Translations under genes and position numbers: made by a program
Notes under the pieces: generated by a model
Seen by the model: the letters and a program-made list of their open reading frames with translations, nothing else
Told to the model about the DNA's origin: nothing
Databases searched by the model: none
Origin: Deltaproteobacteria bacterium
Lineage (GTDB): Bacteria; Desulfobacterota; Desulfarculia; Adiutricales; Adiutricaceae
Reading direction: 5' to 3'
DNA: 40,943 bases
NCBI GenBank assembly: GCA_031276865.1
Contig: JAISMF010000022.1
Location: forward strand, 1 to 40,943
Part shown: positions 8,456 to 15,587 of the stretch, piece after piece
How positions within the stretch are numbered: position 1 is the first letter of the stretch
Layout of the letters: every line of letters begins with the position of its first letter

Positions 8456-10636
8456 TCACTGCCATAAAAGCTCGGAGTATTTGGGGAGCGGCCAGCGGTT
8501 GTCGTCCACCAGGAGCTCCAGGGAGTCCACGGCCTCCCGGATGACCAAAAGCTGGGGAAGGAGCACGTCCCGCACGCCTTCCGCGAGCTTCAAGACGTCC
8601 TCGATTTTCTCCACCTGGGCGGTTTTTTCGTCCAGAAGGTCCAAACCGGCGCTCAAATCGGAGGCGTGCTTGTAGATCCGATCGAAGTTCGTCTGGGCCG
8701 GGCCGCCCTCTTTTCCGGCGTTCTTGACGGAATTGAGGACGTCCGCGGCCTTTTTCAAGGAGTCCAGGGCCACCGGAAGGATGGACGAGCGGCCCAGGGT
8801 CTTGACCAGCTTGGTTTCCACCAGGCAGGACTTGATGTATTTCTCCAAGAGGATCTCCTGGCGGGAATGGAGCTCCCTTTCCGAGAGGATGCCGAAGCGG
8901 GTGAAGACCTCCATCACGTCCTTGTCGCCGTAGTGGGAAAGGGCGCTCACCGTGTCCTTGAGGTTCCAGAGCCCGCGCTTTTGGGCCTCGATTTCCCATT
9001 CGGGGTCGTAGTTGTTGCCGTTGAAGACCACGGGGAGGTGCTCGTTGAAGAACTTGGGGAGCACCTGGTGGGCGCTTTTGACGGGGTCGAGGCCCGATTT
9101 ATGGGCCTTCTCCAGCTCGGCGCAGATGTCGTCCAGGGCGCAGGCCACGGCCGCGTTCAAGGCCGTGTTGGCCGGGGCGATGGACTGGGAGCTCCCCACG
9201 GCCCGGAACTCGAACTTGTTGCCGGTGAAGGCGAAGGGGCTCGTGCGGTTGCGGTCGGTTATGTCCCTGGCCAGAGGCGCCAAGGCCGAGACGCCCGTCG
9301 CCATGGCCCCGCCCTGCCAGCTGGTGGTGGCGGTGCCGTCGATGAAGGCCTTGATGACGTCGGTGAGCTGATCCCCCAAAAAGACCGAGAGGATGGCCGG
9401 CGGGGCCTCGTTCGCGCCCAGGCGGTGGTCGTTTCCGGCCCCCACCACCCCGATGCGCAGGGGGATGCTGTACTTGTGCGTGGCCCTGAGGACGGCCGCC
9501 AAAAATACCATGAACTGGCTGTTGGTCCAGGGGGTGGGTCCGGGGTCGGTCAGGTTGCGGCCCAGGGAGTCGGAAAGGGACCAGTTGTTGTGCTTGCCCG
9601 AGCCGTTCACCCCGGCGAAGGGCTTCTCGTGGAGGAGGCAGGCCAGGCCGAACTCGGCCGCGGTCTCCCTTAACACTTTCAGCACCAGCATGTTGTGGTC
9701 CACCCCCAGATTCACGTGCTCGTACATGGGAGCGAGCTCGAACTGGGCCGGAGCCACCTCGTTGTGGCGGGTGCGGGCGGGGATGCCCAGGGCCCAGAGG
9801 CGGTGGTCCACGGCGTCCATGAAGGCCAAATTGCGGGGGGCGATGGCGCCGAAGTAGTGGTCCTCCAGCTCCTGGCCCTTGGGAGCGGGCGCCCCGAAGA
9901 CGGTGCGCCCGCTGAGGATCAGATCGGGTCTAAGGGAGTACAGGCGCCGGTCCACCAGGAAGTACTCCTGCTCGGGACCCACGTTGGCCCGCACCCGGGT
10001 GGCCTGATCGTCTCCGAAGAAGCGCAGGACCCTTAAGGCCTGTTTGGAGACCGCCTCCTGGGATCTTAAAAGCGGGGTCTTCGCGTCCAGGGCCTCTCCG
10101 GTGTGGGAGATGAAGATGCTGGGCACGTAGAGGGTCAGATGCCCGCCGGACTTCATGAGGAAGACGGGCGAGGTGGGATCCCAGGCGGTGTAGCCCCGGG
10201 CCTCGAAGGTTGAGCGGATGCCCCCCGAGGGGAAGCTGGAGGCGTCGGGCTCGCCCTTGATGAGGAGCTTTCCGGAAAACTCGTTTATGATCTCCCCGTC
10301 CGGGGCGGGGGTGAGGAAGGCGTCGTGCTTTTCCGCCGTCACCCCGGTGAGCGGCTGGAACCAGTGGGTGAAATGGGTGGCCCCCCTCTCGGTGGCCCAG
10401 TCCTTCATGGCGCTGGCGATGACGTCCGCGTCCGCCGGGCTGATGGGGGAGTCGTTGTCGATGGTGTCCAGGAGGCGGGTGAAGACGCTTTTGGGGAGGC
10501 GGTCCCGCATAAGCTTCAGGCTGAAGACGTCGCGCCCGAAGAGCTCCTGGGCCGGAATCTTCTCGGACTCGGGATAGCCTCCCGGGGCCTGGGCGATGTG
10601 GGCCTTCACCGAAGTGCGGGGGATGCTTTTGGTCAT
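8456..10636 (-). CDS. glnN: glutamine synthetase type III
   Basis: Glutamine synthetase III joins ammonia to glutamate using ATP. At 726 residues it has the length of the GSIII class (about 700-730), far longer than GSI (about 470). The N-terminal part carries the GSIII-specific FEARGYTAWDPTSP segment. The glutamate- and metal-binding NVGPEQEYFLVD lies near residue 220, the class motif NGSGKHNNWS near residue 348, and FTGNKFEFRAVGSS further on supplies the third conserved block. A strong ribosome binding site (AAGGAG, then AAAAC) precedes the ATG. Downstream genes gltB and gltD use the glutamine product, so the region works as a GS-GOGAT ammonia-assimilation block, although strong terminators separate the transcripts. 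No PII gene (glnB) or ammonium transporter is in the window, and I saw no sigma54 promoter upstream. Confidence 0.95.
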   Translation of the reverse strand: MTKSIPRTSVKAHIAQAPGGYPESEKIPAQELFGRDVFSLKLMRDRLPKSVFTRLLDTIDNDSPISPADADVIASAMKDWATERGATHFTHWFQPLTGVTAEKHDAFLTPAPDGEIINEFSGKLLIKGEPDASSFPSGGIRSTFEARGYTAWDPTSPVFLMKSGGHLTLYVPSIFISHTGEALDAKTPLLRSQEAVSKQALRVLRFFGDDQATRVRANVGPEQEYFLVDRRLYSLRPDLILSGRTVFGAPAPKGQELEDHYFGAIAPRNLAFMDAVDHRLWALGIPARTRHNEVAPAQFELAPMYEHVNLGVDHNMLVLKVLRETAAEFGLACLLHEKPFAGVNGSGKHNNWSLSDSLGRNLTDPGPTPWTNSQFMVFLAAVLRATHKYSIPLRIGVVGAGNDHRLGANEAPPAILSVFLGDQLTDVIKAFIDGTATTSWQGGAMATGVSALAPLARDITDRNRTSPFAFTGNKFEFRAVGSSQSIAPANTALNAAVACALDDICAELEKAHKSGLDPVKSAHQVLPKFFNEHLPVVFNGNNYDPEWEIEAQKRGLWNLKDTVSALSHYGDKDVMEVFTRFGILSERELHSRQEILLEKYIKSCLVETKLVKTLGRSSILPVALDSLKKAADVLNSVKNAGKEGGPAQTNFDRIYKHASDLSAGLDLLDEKTAQVEKIEDVLKLAEGVRDVLLPQLLVIREAVDSLELLVDDNRWPLPKYSELLWQ

Positions 10637-10850
10637 GTTTTCTCCTTACTTATGATGTGCTTTGTCCATTCACCCTGAACTGTCCGGTGAATGCCGTTTA
10701 TTATGGCTGAAACGCCGTTTATTTAAGGTTAAGGGGTTGTTGAATCGAGGTGTTTTTTTCTTTTTCGCCGTCTTTCCCGCCGTCCTTGAAGCCCCTCTCC
10801 GCCGGGGGGAAGCTCCCCGGGGGAGGGGGATCCTTGTCGAAAGGCCGGGC

Positions 10851-10928
10851 CGCTTTAAACGCTCGCTTTCGGGCGCTTTAAACGCTCGCTTTCGGGCCGC
10901 TTAAAACATCGGCCGCTTAAAACATCGG
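10851..10928. repeat. two adjacent perfect tandem duplications
   Basis: A 23-bp unit (starting CGCTTTAAACGC) is perfectly duplicated at 10851-10873 and 10874-10896. It is followed immediately by a 16-bp unit (CCGCTTAAAACATCGG) perfectly duplicated at 10897-10912 and 10913-10928. Both units carry a GCTTTAAA/GCTTAAAA core. They sit in the upstream region of glnN. Confidence 0.85.
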
Positions 10929-11330
10929 CTGCGTAAATTTTCCCTCCCGGGTCTGGAAAGGCGTTTTCCGGGGCGCTTTCATCCTCAAGAGAGGGGACGG
11001 AAAAAGGCCGGCGGAGGCCGGCGGAGGACGGAAAAAGGGCGAAGGAGGGCCCGGGCGGAACCGGAGGATGGGCCGCGGACGGGGGATCGGGGGCGCGGCG
11101 CTGTTTTTGACGCGTTTTCGTCTTTGCAACAAGTGCGCGCAAAAGGAAATTTTTCCTCCCGGCGCCTGAAATGGCTTGTTTAGGGGCCCGGAGGGGATCC
11201 ACCCCCGGGCCGGGCGGCCCCGGGGGCGCGGAAAAACGCACGCGAATGTGGGAAAAAACCAAAAAGATCCCACGTAAAGGGGAAAAACCATTCCCCTGAG
11301 ACCGCGGAAAAGTACAGGCTCGAGGGGTCC

Positions 11331-11359
11331 AGCGGCCGGGGCCCCGGGCCCCGGCCGCT
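11331..11359. repeat. 12-bp perfect GC inverted repeat
   Basis: AGCGGCCGGGGC (11331-11342) pairs with its complement at 11348-11359. The arms leave a 5-base loop. It lies between glnN and dksA and has no T-run on either side. It could be part of a structured leader or of an unrecognised RNA, and no function is assigned. Confidence 0.5.
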
Positions 11360-11797
11360 AGGGCGGCCTCAAGGGGGGTCCCGAGGCGGGCCTTCCGGGG
11401 CGGAGGCGTCCCTTCGCGGAGGACGCCTTCCCGCGAAGCCGGGAGCCTTCTCCTTTATTACGGCCGGAAATCCCCCTTAAAAGGCGGAATCGGATTGATC
11501 GCGTTCGAGGGACAATTTAGAGGAGAATCCCCTTAAAGGCAAGGGCTTCCCCCCGAAGGGGCGCGAAGGCTCGCGCTCCGGAAAAGAAATTTGACAGCGT
11601 CGCGCTTTTATGATTAAAAGGCGGGTGTTTTCCGCCCGGAGGGACGCGTTTTTTTCGGAGCGGACGCGAGGGGACGCCGGATACGCGCGTCAAAGCGAAG
11701 TTCCGGGAAAAAGTTTTCGTCCGGTGGAATTTTCGGCTTTTTTTTGCTAACATCCCCTCAATTTTTCTCCGGACCCTTTCTCGGGGTCGGGGCCCCG

Positions 11798-11823
11798 CCG
11801 GGGGTGAAGACCGGGGGTGAAGA
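11798..11823 (+). promoter_or_regulatory. tandemly duplicated ribosome binding site of dksA
   Basis: The 13-mer CCGGGGGTGAAGA occurs twice in perfect tandem (11798-11810, 11811-11823), and the second copy abuts the dksA ATG. Each copy contains a GGGGGTGA Shine-Dalgarno-like core, so the mRNA has two stacked ribosome docking sites. This arrangement fixes the dksA start at 11824. Confidence 0.7.
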
Positions 11824-12186
11824 ATGGAACAGGCATCGCTGGACAAGTACAAACAGCTCCTCCTCGCCCAGAGGCAGGAGATAATCGACAACGCCGAGGC
11901 CACGGTCACCGACATGCTCTCCCAGGCGGAAAACTATCCCGACCCCACCGACCGCGCCTCCATGGAGACCGACCGGAGCTTCAACCTCCGGCTCAGAGAG
12001 CGGGAGCGGCATCTATTAAAGAAGATCGACGCCGCCCTGGAGCGCATCACGAACGGCAGCTTCGGGGTCTGCGAGCACTGCGGGGAGGACATCTCCCCCG
12101 CCAGGCTGGAGGCCAGGCCGGTTTCCACCCTCTGCATCCGCTGCAAGACCGCCCAGGAGGAGCTGGAGAAGGTGCGGGGGGACTAG
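11824..12186 (+). CDS. dksA: DksA/TraR-family RNA polymerase-binding regulator
   Basis: A 120-residue DksA-type protein. DksA enters the secondary channel of RNA polymerase and, with ppGpp, changes promoter choice in the stringent response. The N-terminal half forms the coiled-coil, whose tip carries DPTDRA, matching the functional D-x2-D-x-A tip motif. The C-terminal half has a four-cysteine zinc finger (CEHC ... CIRC, near residues 80-110), as in classic DksA. It is shorter than E. coli DksA (151) at the N-terminus. The start is set by the duplicated ribosome binding site directly upstream. The gene ends in a strong intrinsic terminator and appears to be transcribed alone, just ahead of the rpmH promoter. 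Confidence 0.92.
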   Translation: MEQASLDKYKQLLLAQRQEIIDNAEATVTDMLSQAENYPDPTDRASMETDRSFNLRLRERERHLLKKIDAALERITNGSFGVCEHCGEDISPARLEARPVSTLCIRCKTAQEELEKVRGD

Positions 12187-12334
12187 CCTTCCCCTGGTAA
12201 ACTCCGCCCGCCCGCGTTTCCGGCCGCCCATTCAGCCTCCGCCCTTTACCCGGCCCTTCTCCGGCGTTTTCCGGAGAGGAAAGACGAGTCTTCGCCTTTC
12301 CATGAGGGGAGGCGACGGGATTATCACCCCTCCA

Positions 12335-12369
12335 CGGCGCTGAGAGCCGCTTTCAGCGCCGCTTTTTTT
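12335..12369 (+). terminator. intrinsic terminator of dksA
   Basis: CGGCGCTGA (12335-12343) pairs with TCAGCGCCG (12353-12361) over a 9-base loop and is followed by C and seven T. This is a standard Rho-independent terminator, about 150 bp after the dksA stop. Confidence 0.88.
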
Positions 12370-12374
12370 ATCCG

Positions 12375-12403
12375 TTGACAAAGGCCCTCCGAGGCCCTAA
12401 AAT
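12375..12403 (+). promoter_or_regulatory. sigma70-type promoter of the rpmH-rnpA operon
   Basis: TTGACA (12375-12380), a 17-base spacer and TAAAAT (12398-12403) make a near-consensus housekeeping promoter directly after the dksA terminator. The rpmH start lies 138 bases beyond the -10 element, leaving a leader of about 130 bases. That leader includes a GGCCCG...CGGGCC hairpin (12512-12532) just upstream of the start, which could serve in translational control of L34. Confidence 0.85.
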
Positions 12404-12541
12404 CGGCGGATCGGTCTTTTTGGAGGCGGCCCCGGCGGGGCGACCCTGAGGGGCCGGTGGTCGCAACGCCCTTTGGATAATCCGTCCAGATCCATGAATC
12501 AAGTTTAGGAGGGCCCGGAAAGCTTTCGGGCCGGGATTGTT

Positions 12542-12676
12542 ATGAAAAGAACCTTCCAGCCGCACAACACCAGCCGCAAGAGAACCCACGGCTTTCTCGT
12601 CCGCATGCGCACCAAGGCGGGGAGGGCGGTCATCCGCCGCCGCCGGGCCAAGGGCCGCAGACGTCTTTCGGTCTGA
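12542..12676 (+). CDS. rpmH: 50S ribosomal protein L34
   Basis: A 44-residue protein too short for most ORF scans. It begins [18 protein letters not shown] and ends KGRRRLSV, matching L34 from end to end, with the usual run of arginines and lysines for binding 23S rRNA. It is the first gene of the conserved rpmH-rnpA-yidD-yidC-jag cluster, behind a strong promoter. A GC hairpin sits 10 bases before the ATG, and the Shine-Dalgarno sequence is weak (GGG), which hints at structured control of translation. In many bacteria dnaA lies divergently upstream; here dksA takes that place. Confidence 0.97.
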   Translation: MKRTFQPHNTSRKRTHGFLVRMRTKAGRAVIRRRRAKGRRRLSV

Positions 12677-12760
12677 TTTCGGGAATCCGTCCGGCGTTCG
12701 GAGCGGGTCTTTTCCGCCCGCGCCCCGGAGGGCCTCGGCGGATCTTGAGGATGGTGGATT

Positions 12761-13159
12761 TTGCCCGGCGGATCCAGGGATGAAGGGAGGCGGGACGCCT
12801 CCTTTCCGAAAACGGCGCGCTTAAGATCCGCCCGGGATTATCGGGACTTCCGGAGGCTTCCCGGGAAAAATAGGACCGCGCTCGGTCCTTTTTCAATATT
12901 GGCGGCGGAAAACGGCCTGGATCGGAGCCGCCTGGGCTTGGCCGTGGGAAGGAAATCCGGCGGCGCGGTGGTGCGGAGCCGCCTCAAAAGGCTGGCCCGG
13001 GAGTATTTCCGCCGGGAGCTCAAAGATCGGCCCCCCCACAGGGACTACCTCTTCATCGCCCAGCCCCGCCAAGAGGATGGGGCCGCCGGAAAGGCCATCC
13101 GGAAAAAGGAGGTCCGCCGCCTCCGTCTTTCCGGGGGGAATCTTCGGCCAACCCCGTGA
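12761..13159 (+). CDS. rnpA: ribonuclease P protein component
   Basis: RnpA is the protein cofactor of RNase P, which trims the 5' leader of precursor tRNAs. The family's N-terminal FPKTARLRSARDYRDF and the central LGLAVGRKSGGAVVRSRLKR are both present. The conserved RNR helix normally reads RNRxKR; here the asparagine is serine (RSRLKRLARE). Length with the TTG start is 132 residues, slightly above the usual 110-125. The first dozen residues are poorly conserved, so a later start is possible. A GAGG lies 10 bases before the TTG. It is placed 84 bp after rpmH and surely co-transcribed. The end of the gene is followed by a very strong hairpin before yidD. Confidence 0.88.
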   Translation: MPGGSRDEGRRDASFPKTARLRSARDYRDFRRLPGKNRTALGPFSILAAENGLDRSRLGLAVGRKSGGAVVRSRLKRLAREYFRRELKDRPPHRDYLFIAQPRQEDGAAGKAIRKKEVRRLRLSGGNLRPTP

Positions 13160-13170
13160 GCTTAAGGGAG

Positions 13171-13221
13171 CGGCGGCCCGCGGGGGCGCCCTCCCTTTAA
13201 GGGCGCCCCCGCGGGCCGCCG
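13171..13221. repeat. 22-bp perfect GC stem-loop between rnpA and yidD
   Basis: Positions 13171-13192 and 13200-13221 are perfect reverse complements, made of G and C except for one closing pair, with a 7-base loop (CCCTTTA). It lies 12 bp after the rnpA stop. No T-run follows closely; the nearest is at 13247. So it is more likely an RNA-processing or stability element, or an attenuator inside the operon, than a plain terminator. Confidence 0.8.
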
Positions 13222-13287
13222 GATCTAAAGTCTCCCAAGTCCCCGGGGTTTTTTTATTTTCCGCCCCGGATTCCAAGGCCCGGCCTT

Positions 13288-14103
13288 ATGCGGCTTCCGA
13301 CGCTCGGGGCCCTCCCCCGGGAGGTCCTCACGGGGCTCATACGCTTCTATCGGCGCTTCCTCTCCCCTTTGAAGCCGCCGGTCTGCCGCTTCACGCCCAG
13401 CTGCTCGGCCTACGCCCTGGAGGCCGTCGGCGTCCACGGGGTTCTCAAGGGCTCCCTTTTGGCTCTCTGGCGCGTCCTGCGCTGCAACCCCTTCTGCCGC
13501 GGGGGCTACGACCCCGTGCCTCCGGCGGGGAAAAAGCCCGGCGGAGGGCTCGCGAAGGAGGCTTTCCCTCCCGGGGCGGATCTTTCCGGCGCCGCTCGCC
13601 CGCGGTTGGGCTCCGGCGGCCCGAAACGGGCTGGGGGGGGCGCTTTCCCCCCGCGGGACGCGGCTCTCCCCGGGGGGGCTCCCGCCAAGGCTTACGGCCG
13701 CGGAAGGACGCCCGGGGGACGCCCGGGCCCGCGCGTCCGGGCGGGAAACAGGCTCACGGATAAAGGAAGGTTAGATGGACCGTCGCGTAGTGGTCACCAT
13801 GCTGGTGATGATGGCTTTCTTCATGGCCGTGAGCTATCTCTACCCCCTGATTTTCCCGCCCCCGGCGAAGGCCCCCGGGGCCGGCCCGGGGCTTTCCGGC
13901 CCCTCCGGCGAGGCCGCGTCCCGGGAGATTCCGGCGGAGCCGGCGCCATCCGCGGCGCCGGGCGCCTCCGCCGCCCCGGCCGCGGACGCGGAGGGCGGCG
14001 CTCCGGCGCCCCCGGAGGTCGTCTGGACGAGTCCGCCGGCGGATATTTTGGTGGACACCCCCGAGTACCTGGCCGTCTTCACCGAGGACGGGGCCAGGCT
14101 TAA
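13288..14103 (+). CDS. yidD: YidD membrane protein insertion efficiency factor, with long C-terminal tail
   Basis: The first 80 or so residues are a clear YidD: a basic amphipathic helix ([15 protein letters not shown]) and the conserved [14 protein letters not shown], then [19 protein letters not shown]. YidD is a small membrane-associated protein that assists YidC-dependent insertion and is usually 70-90 residues long. Here the reading frame stays open to 271 residues. The extra 190 residues are Gly/Arg/Pro-rich, and the last 329 bp overlap the start of yidC in another frame. The tail looks like read-through of GC-rich DNA rather than a domain, but no stop intervenes, so either the tail is really made or a stop has been lost. 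The core assignment is firm; the tail is uncertain. Confidence 0.82.
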   Translation: MRLPTLGALPREVLTGLIRFYRRFLSPLKPPVCRFTPSCSAYALEAVGVHGVLKGSLLALWRVLRCNPFCRGGYDPVPPAGKKPGGGLAKEAFPPGADLSGAARPRLGSGGPKRAGGGAFPPRDAALPGGAPAKAYGRGRTPGGRPGPRVRAGNRLTDKGRLDGPSRSGHHAGDDGFLHGRELSLPPDFPAPGEGPRGRPGAFRPLRRGRVPGDSGGAGAIRGAGRLRRPGRGRGGRRSGAPGGRLDESAGGYFGGHPRVPGRLHRGRGQA

Positions 14104-15535
14104 ATCCTTCAAACTCAAAAAATACATGTCCTGGAAGATGGATAGCGAGGATCCGGACGTCTTCCAGGAGCTCGTGAACATCCCCCCGGGCCGGGGGCTC
14201 GACGACGATCTGCCCTTGCGGCTCCTGGTCGCGAACGGCGGGGCGCGGCTGAACTTCAGCCACTTCCGCTTCGGCGCCGATAAAACTTCCGTTCTGGTTT
14301 CCGAGGGCGGGAGCGCCTCTTTGACCTTTTCCGGCGCGGACTCTTCCGGACTCATGGTGAAAAGGGTCTTCACCTTCCGGGCGGGCAGCTACCTTCTGGA
14401 GCAGAGGGTGCTTTTGGAAAACCGCGGGGGGGCGCCCGTGAAAGGCTCGGTGGGGATGGAGCTTCTGGGCTTCCCCTTCTCCAAGCGCGAGAACCGCTAC
14501 AACGTCGTGGCCGCCCGGCTCGACAACGGCTTTTTAACCGAGTCGGTGGACGACGCCGAAGACGAGCTGAAGGATCTAGGCGAGCTGCGGCAGGCGAGCT
14601 TTCTGGGCTACATGGACCAATACTTCCTCTCGGCCTTCCTCTTTCCCGAGGGCGCCGCCGCCGCCCTCGTCCCGGAGGATGACCCACGGACCCTCGCTTT
14701 GGCCGCGCGGGAGGCCCGGGGCACGACGGGCGTGCGCCTGGAGGCCTTCCGGACGCTGGATCTCGCCCCCGGGGCCTCGGCCTCCTACGCCTTCGACCTC
14801 TACTACGGTCCCAAGGATCAAAAGGCCCTGGATCTCGCCGGTCACGAGCTGAGCCGGACGATCGATCTGGGCTGGTTCGCCTTCCTGGCCAAACCTCTGG
14901 CCTGGCTCTTGCGGAGTTTCTACGGCTTCGTGGGGAACTACGGAGTGGCCATCATCCTGGTCACCATCCTCATAAAGATCGTGCTCTGGCCGCTCACCGC
15001 CAAAAGCTACCGCTCCATGAAGCAGATGCAGAAATTGCAGCCCCTGATGAAGGATCTAAGGGAGAAGTACAAAGGCGACCCCCAGGGCATGAACAGGGAG
15101 ATGCTCCATCTCTACAAGACCTTCAAGGTGAGCCCCTTGGGGGGGTGCCTCCCCATGATCCTCCAGATCCCCTTCTTCATCGCCTTCTACCGGGTCTTGG
15201 ACTACGCCCTGGAACTGCGGGGGGCGCCCTTCGCCTTGTGGATATACGATCTATCCTCCCCCGACCGGCTCTTCCATTTCGATTTCTCCATCCCCTTCGT
15301 GGCCCAGCCCACGGGCATACCGGTTCTGACCCTTTTAATGGGCGCGACCATGATCTGGCAGCAGAAGATGACCCCGGTCATGGGGGATCCCATGCAGGCG
15401 AAGATCATGATGATGCTGCCCTTGATCTTCATCGTGGCTCTTTTGAACATGCCCGCCGGCCTGGTCCTCTATTGGCTGGTGAACAACATCCTCTCCATCG
15501 TCCAGCAGAAGCTCATAAACCGCCCCGAAAAGTAG
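13775..15535 (+). CDS. yidC: membrane protein insertase YidC
   Basis: YidC inserts and folds inner-membrane proteins, alone or with SecYEG. The 586-residue product has the Gram-negative layout: an N-terminal transmembrane helix (residues 4-25), an Ala/Pro-rich linker, a large periplasmic beta-domain (about 80-360), then the conserved five-helix core. The core contains [20 protein letters not shown], the [15 protein letters not shown] cytoplasmic segment and [23 protein letters not shown] strong ribosome binding site (AAAGGAAGG) stands 4 bases before the ATG, so this start is secure even though it lies inside the yidD reading frame. It belongs to the rpmH-rnpA-yidD-yidC-jag operon. Confidence 0.96.
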   Translation: MDRRVVVTMLVMMAFFMAVSYLYPLIFPPPAKAPGAGPGLSGPSGEAASREIPAEPAPSAAPGASAAPAADAEGGAPAPPEVVWTSPPADILVDTPEYLAVFTEDGARLKSFKLKKYMSWKMDSEDPDVFQELVNIPPGRGLDDDLPLRLLVANGGARLNFSHFRFGADKTSVLVSEGGSASLTFSGADSSGLMVKRVFTFRAGSYLLEQRVLLENRGGAPVKGSVGMELLGFPFSKRENRYNVVAARLDNGFLTESVDDAEDELKDLGELRQASFLGYMDQYFLSAFLFPEGAAAALVPEDDPRTLALAAREARGTTGVRLEAFRTLDLAPGASASYAFDLYYGPKDQKALDLAGHELSRTIDLGWFAFLAKPLAWLLRSFYGFVGNYGVAIILVTILIKIVLWPLTAKSYRSMKQMQKLQPLMKDLREKYKGDPQGMNREMLHLYKTFKVSPLGGCLPMILQIPFFIAFYRVLDYALELRGAPFALWIYDLSSPDRLFHFDFSIPFVAQPTGIPVLTLLMGATMIWQQKMTPVMGDPMQAKIMMMLPLIFIVALLNMPAGLVLYWLVNNILSIVQQKLINRPEK

Positions 15536-15587
15536 CCCCCCCTCCCCCAGCCCCTTAGGGCCCCTCCTCCCGCATCCGGAAAAACCC

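Larger units (their letters stand above)
10637..11823. other. glnN-dksA divergent intergenic region (1.19 kb)
   Basis: No gene is supported here. The region lies between divergent glnN (minus) and dksA (plus) and so should hold both promoters. It contains two blocks of tandem repeats (10851-10928), a perfect GC palindrome (11331-11359) and many A-rich/GC-rich alternations. Short overlapping minus-strand ORFs at 10855-11291 have no recognisable motifs and are Arg/Pro-rich. A TTGACA at 11592 followed 17 bases later by TTAAAA is a possible upstream promoter. I did not recognise RNase P RNA, tmRNA, 6S or SRP RNA. Confidence 0.4.

Noticed and set aside
8666..9673. 335-residue plus-strand ORF
   Set aside because: Antisense to glnN and without motifs; a shadow of its third-codon-position GC bias.
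10637..11823. Structured RNA gene (RNase P RNA, tmRNA, 6S, SRP)
   Set aside because: The region is long and has hairpins, but none of the conserved core sequences of these RNAs was found.
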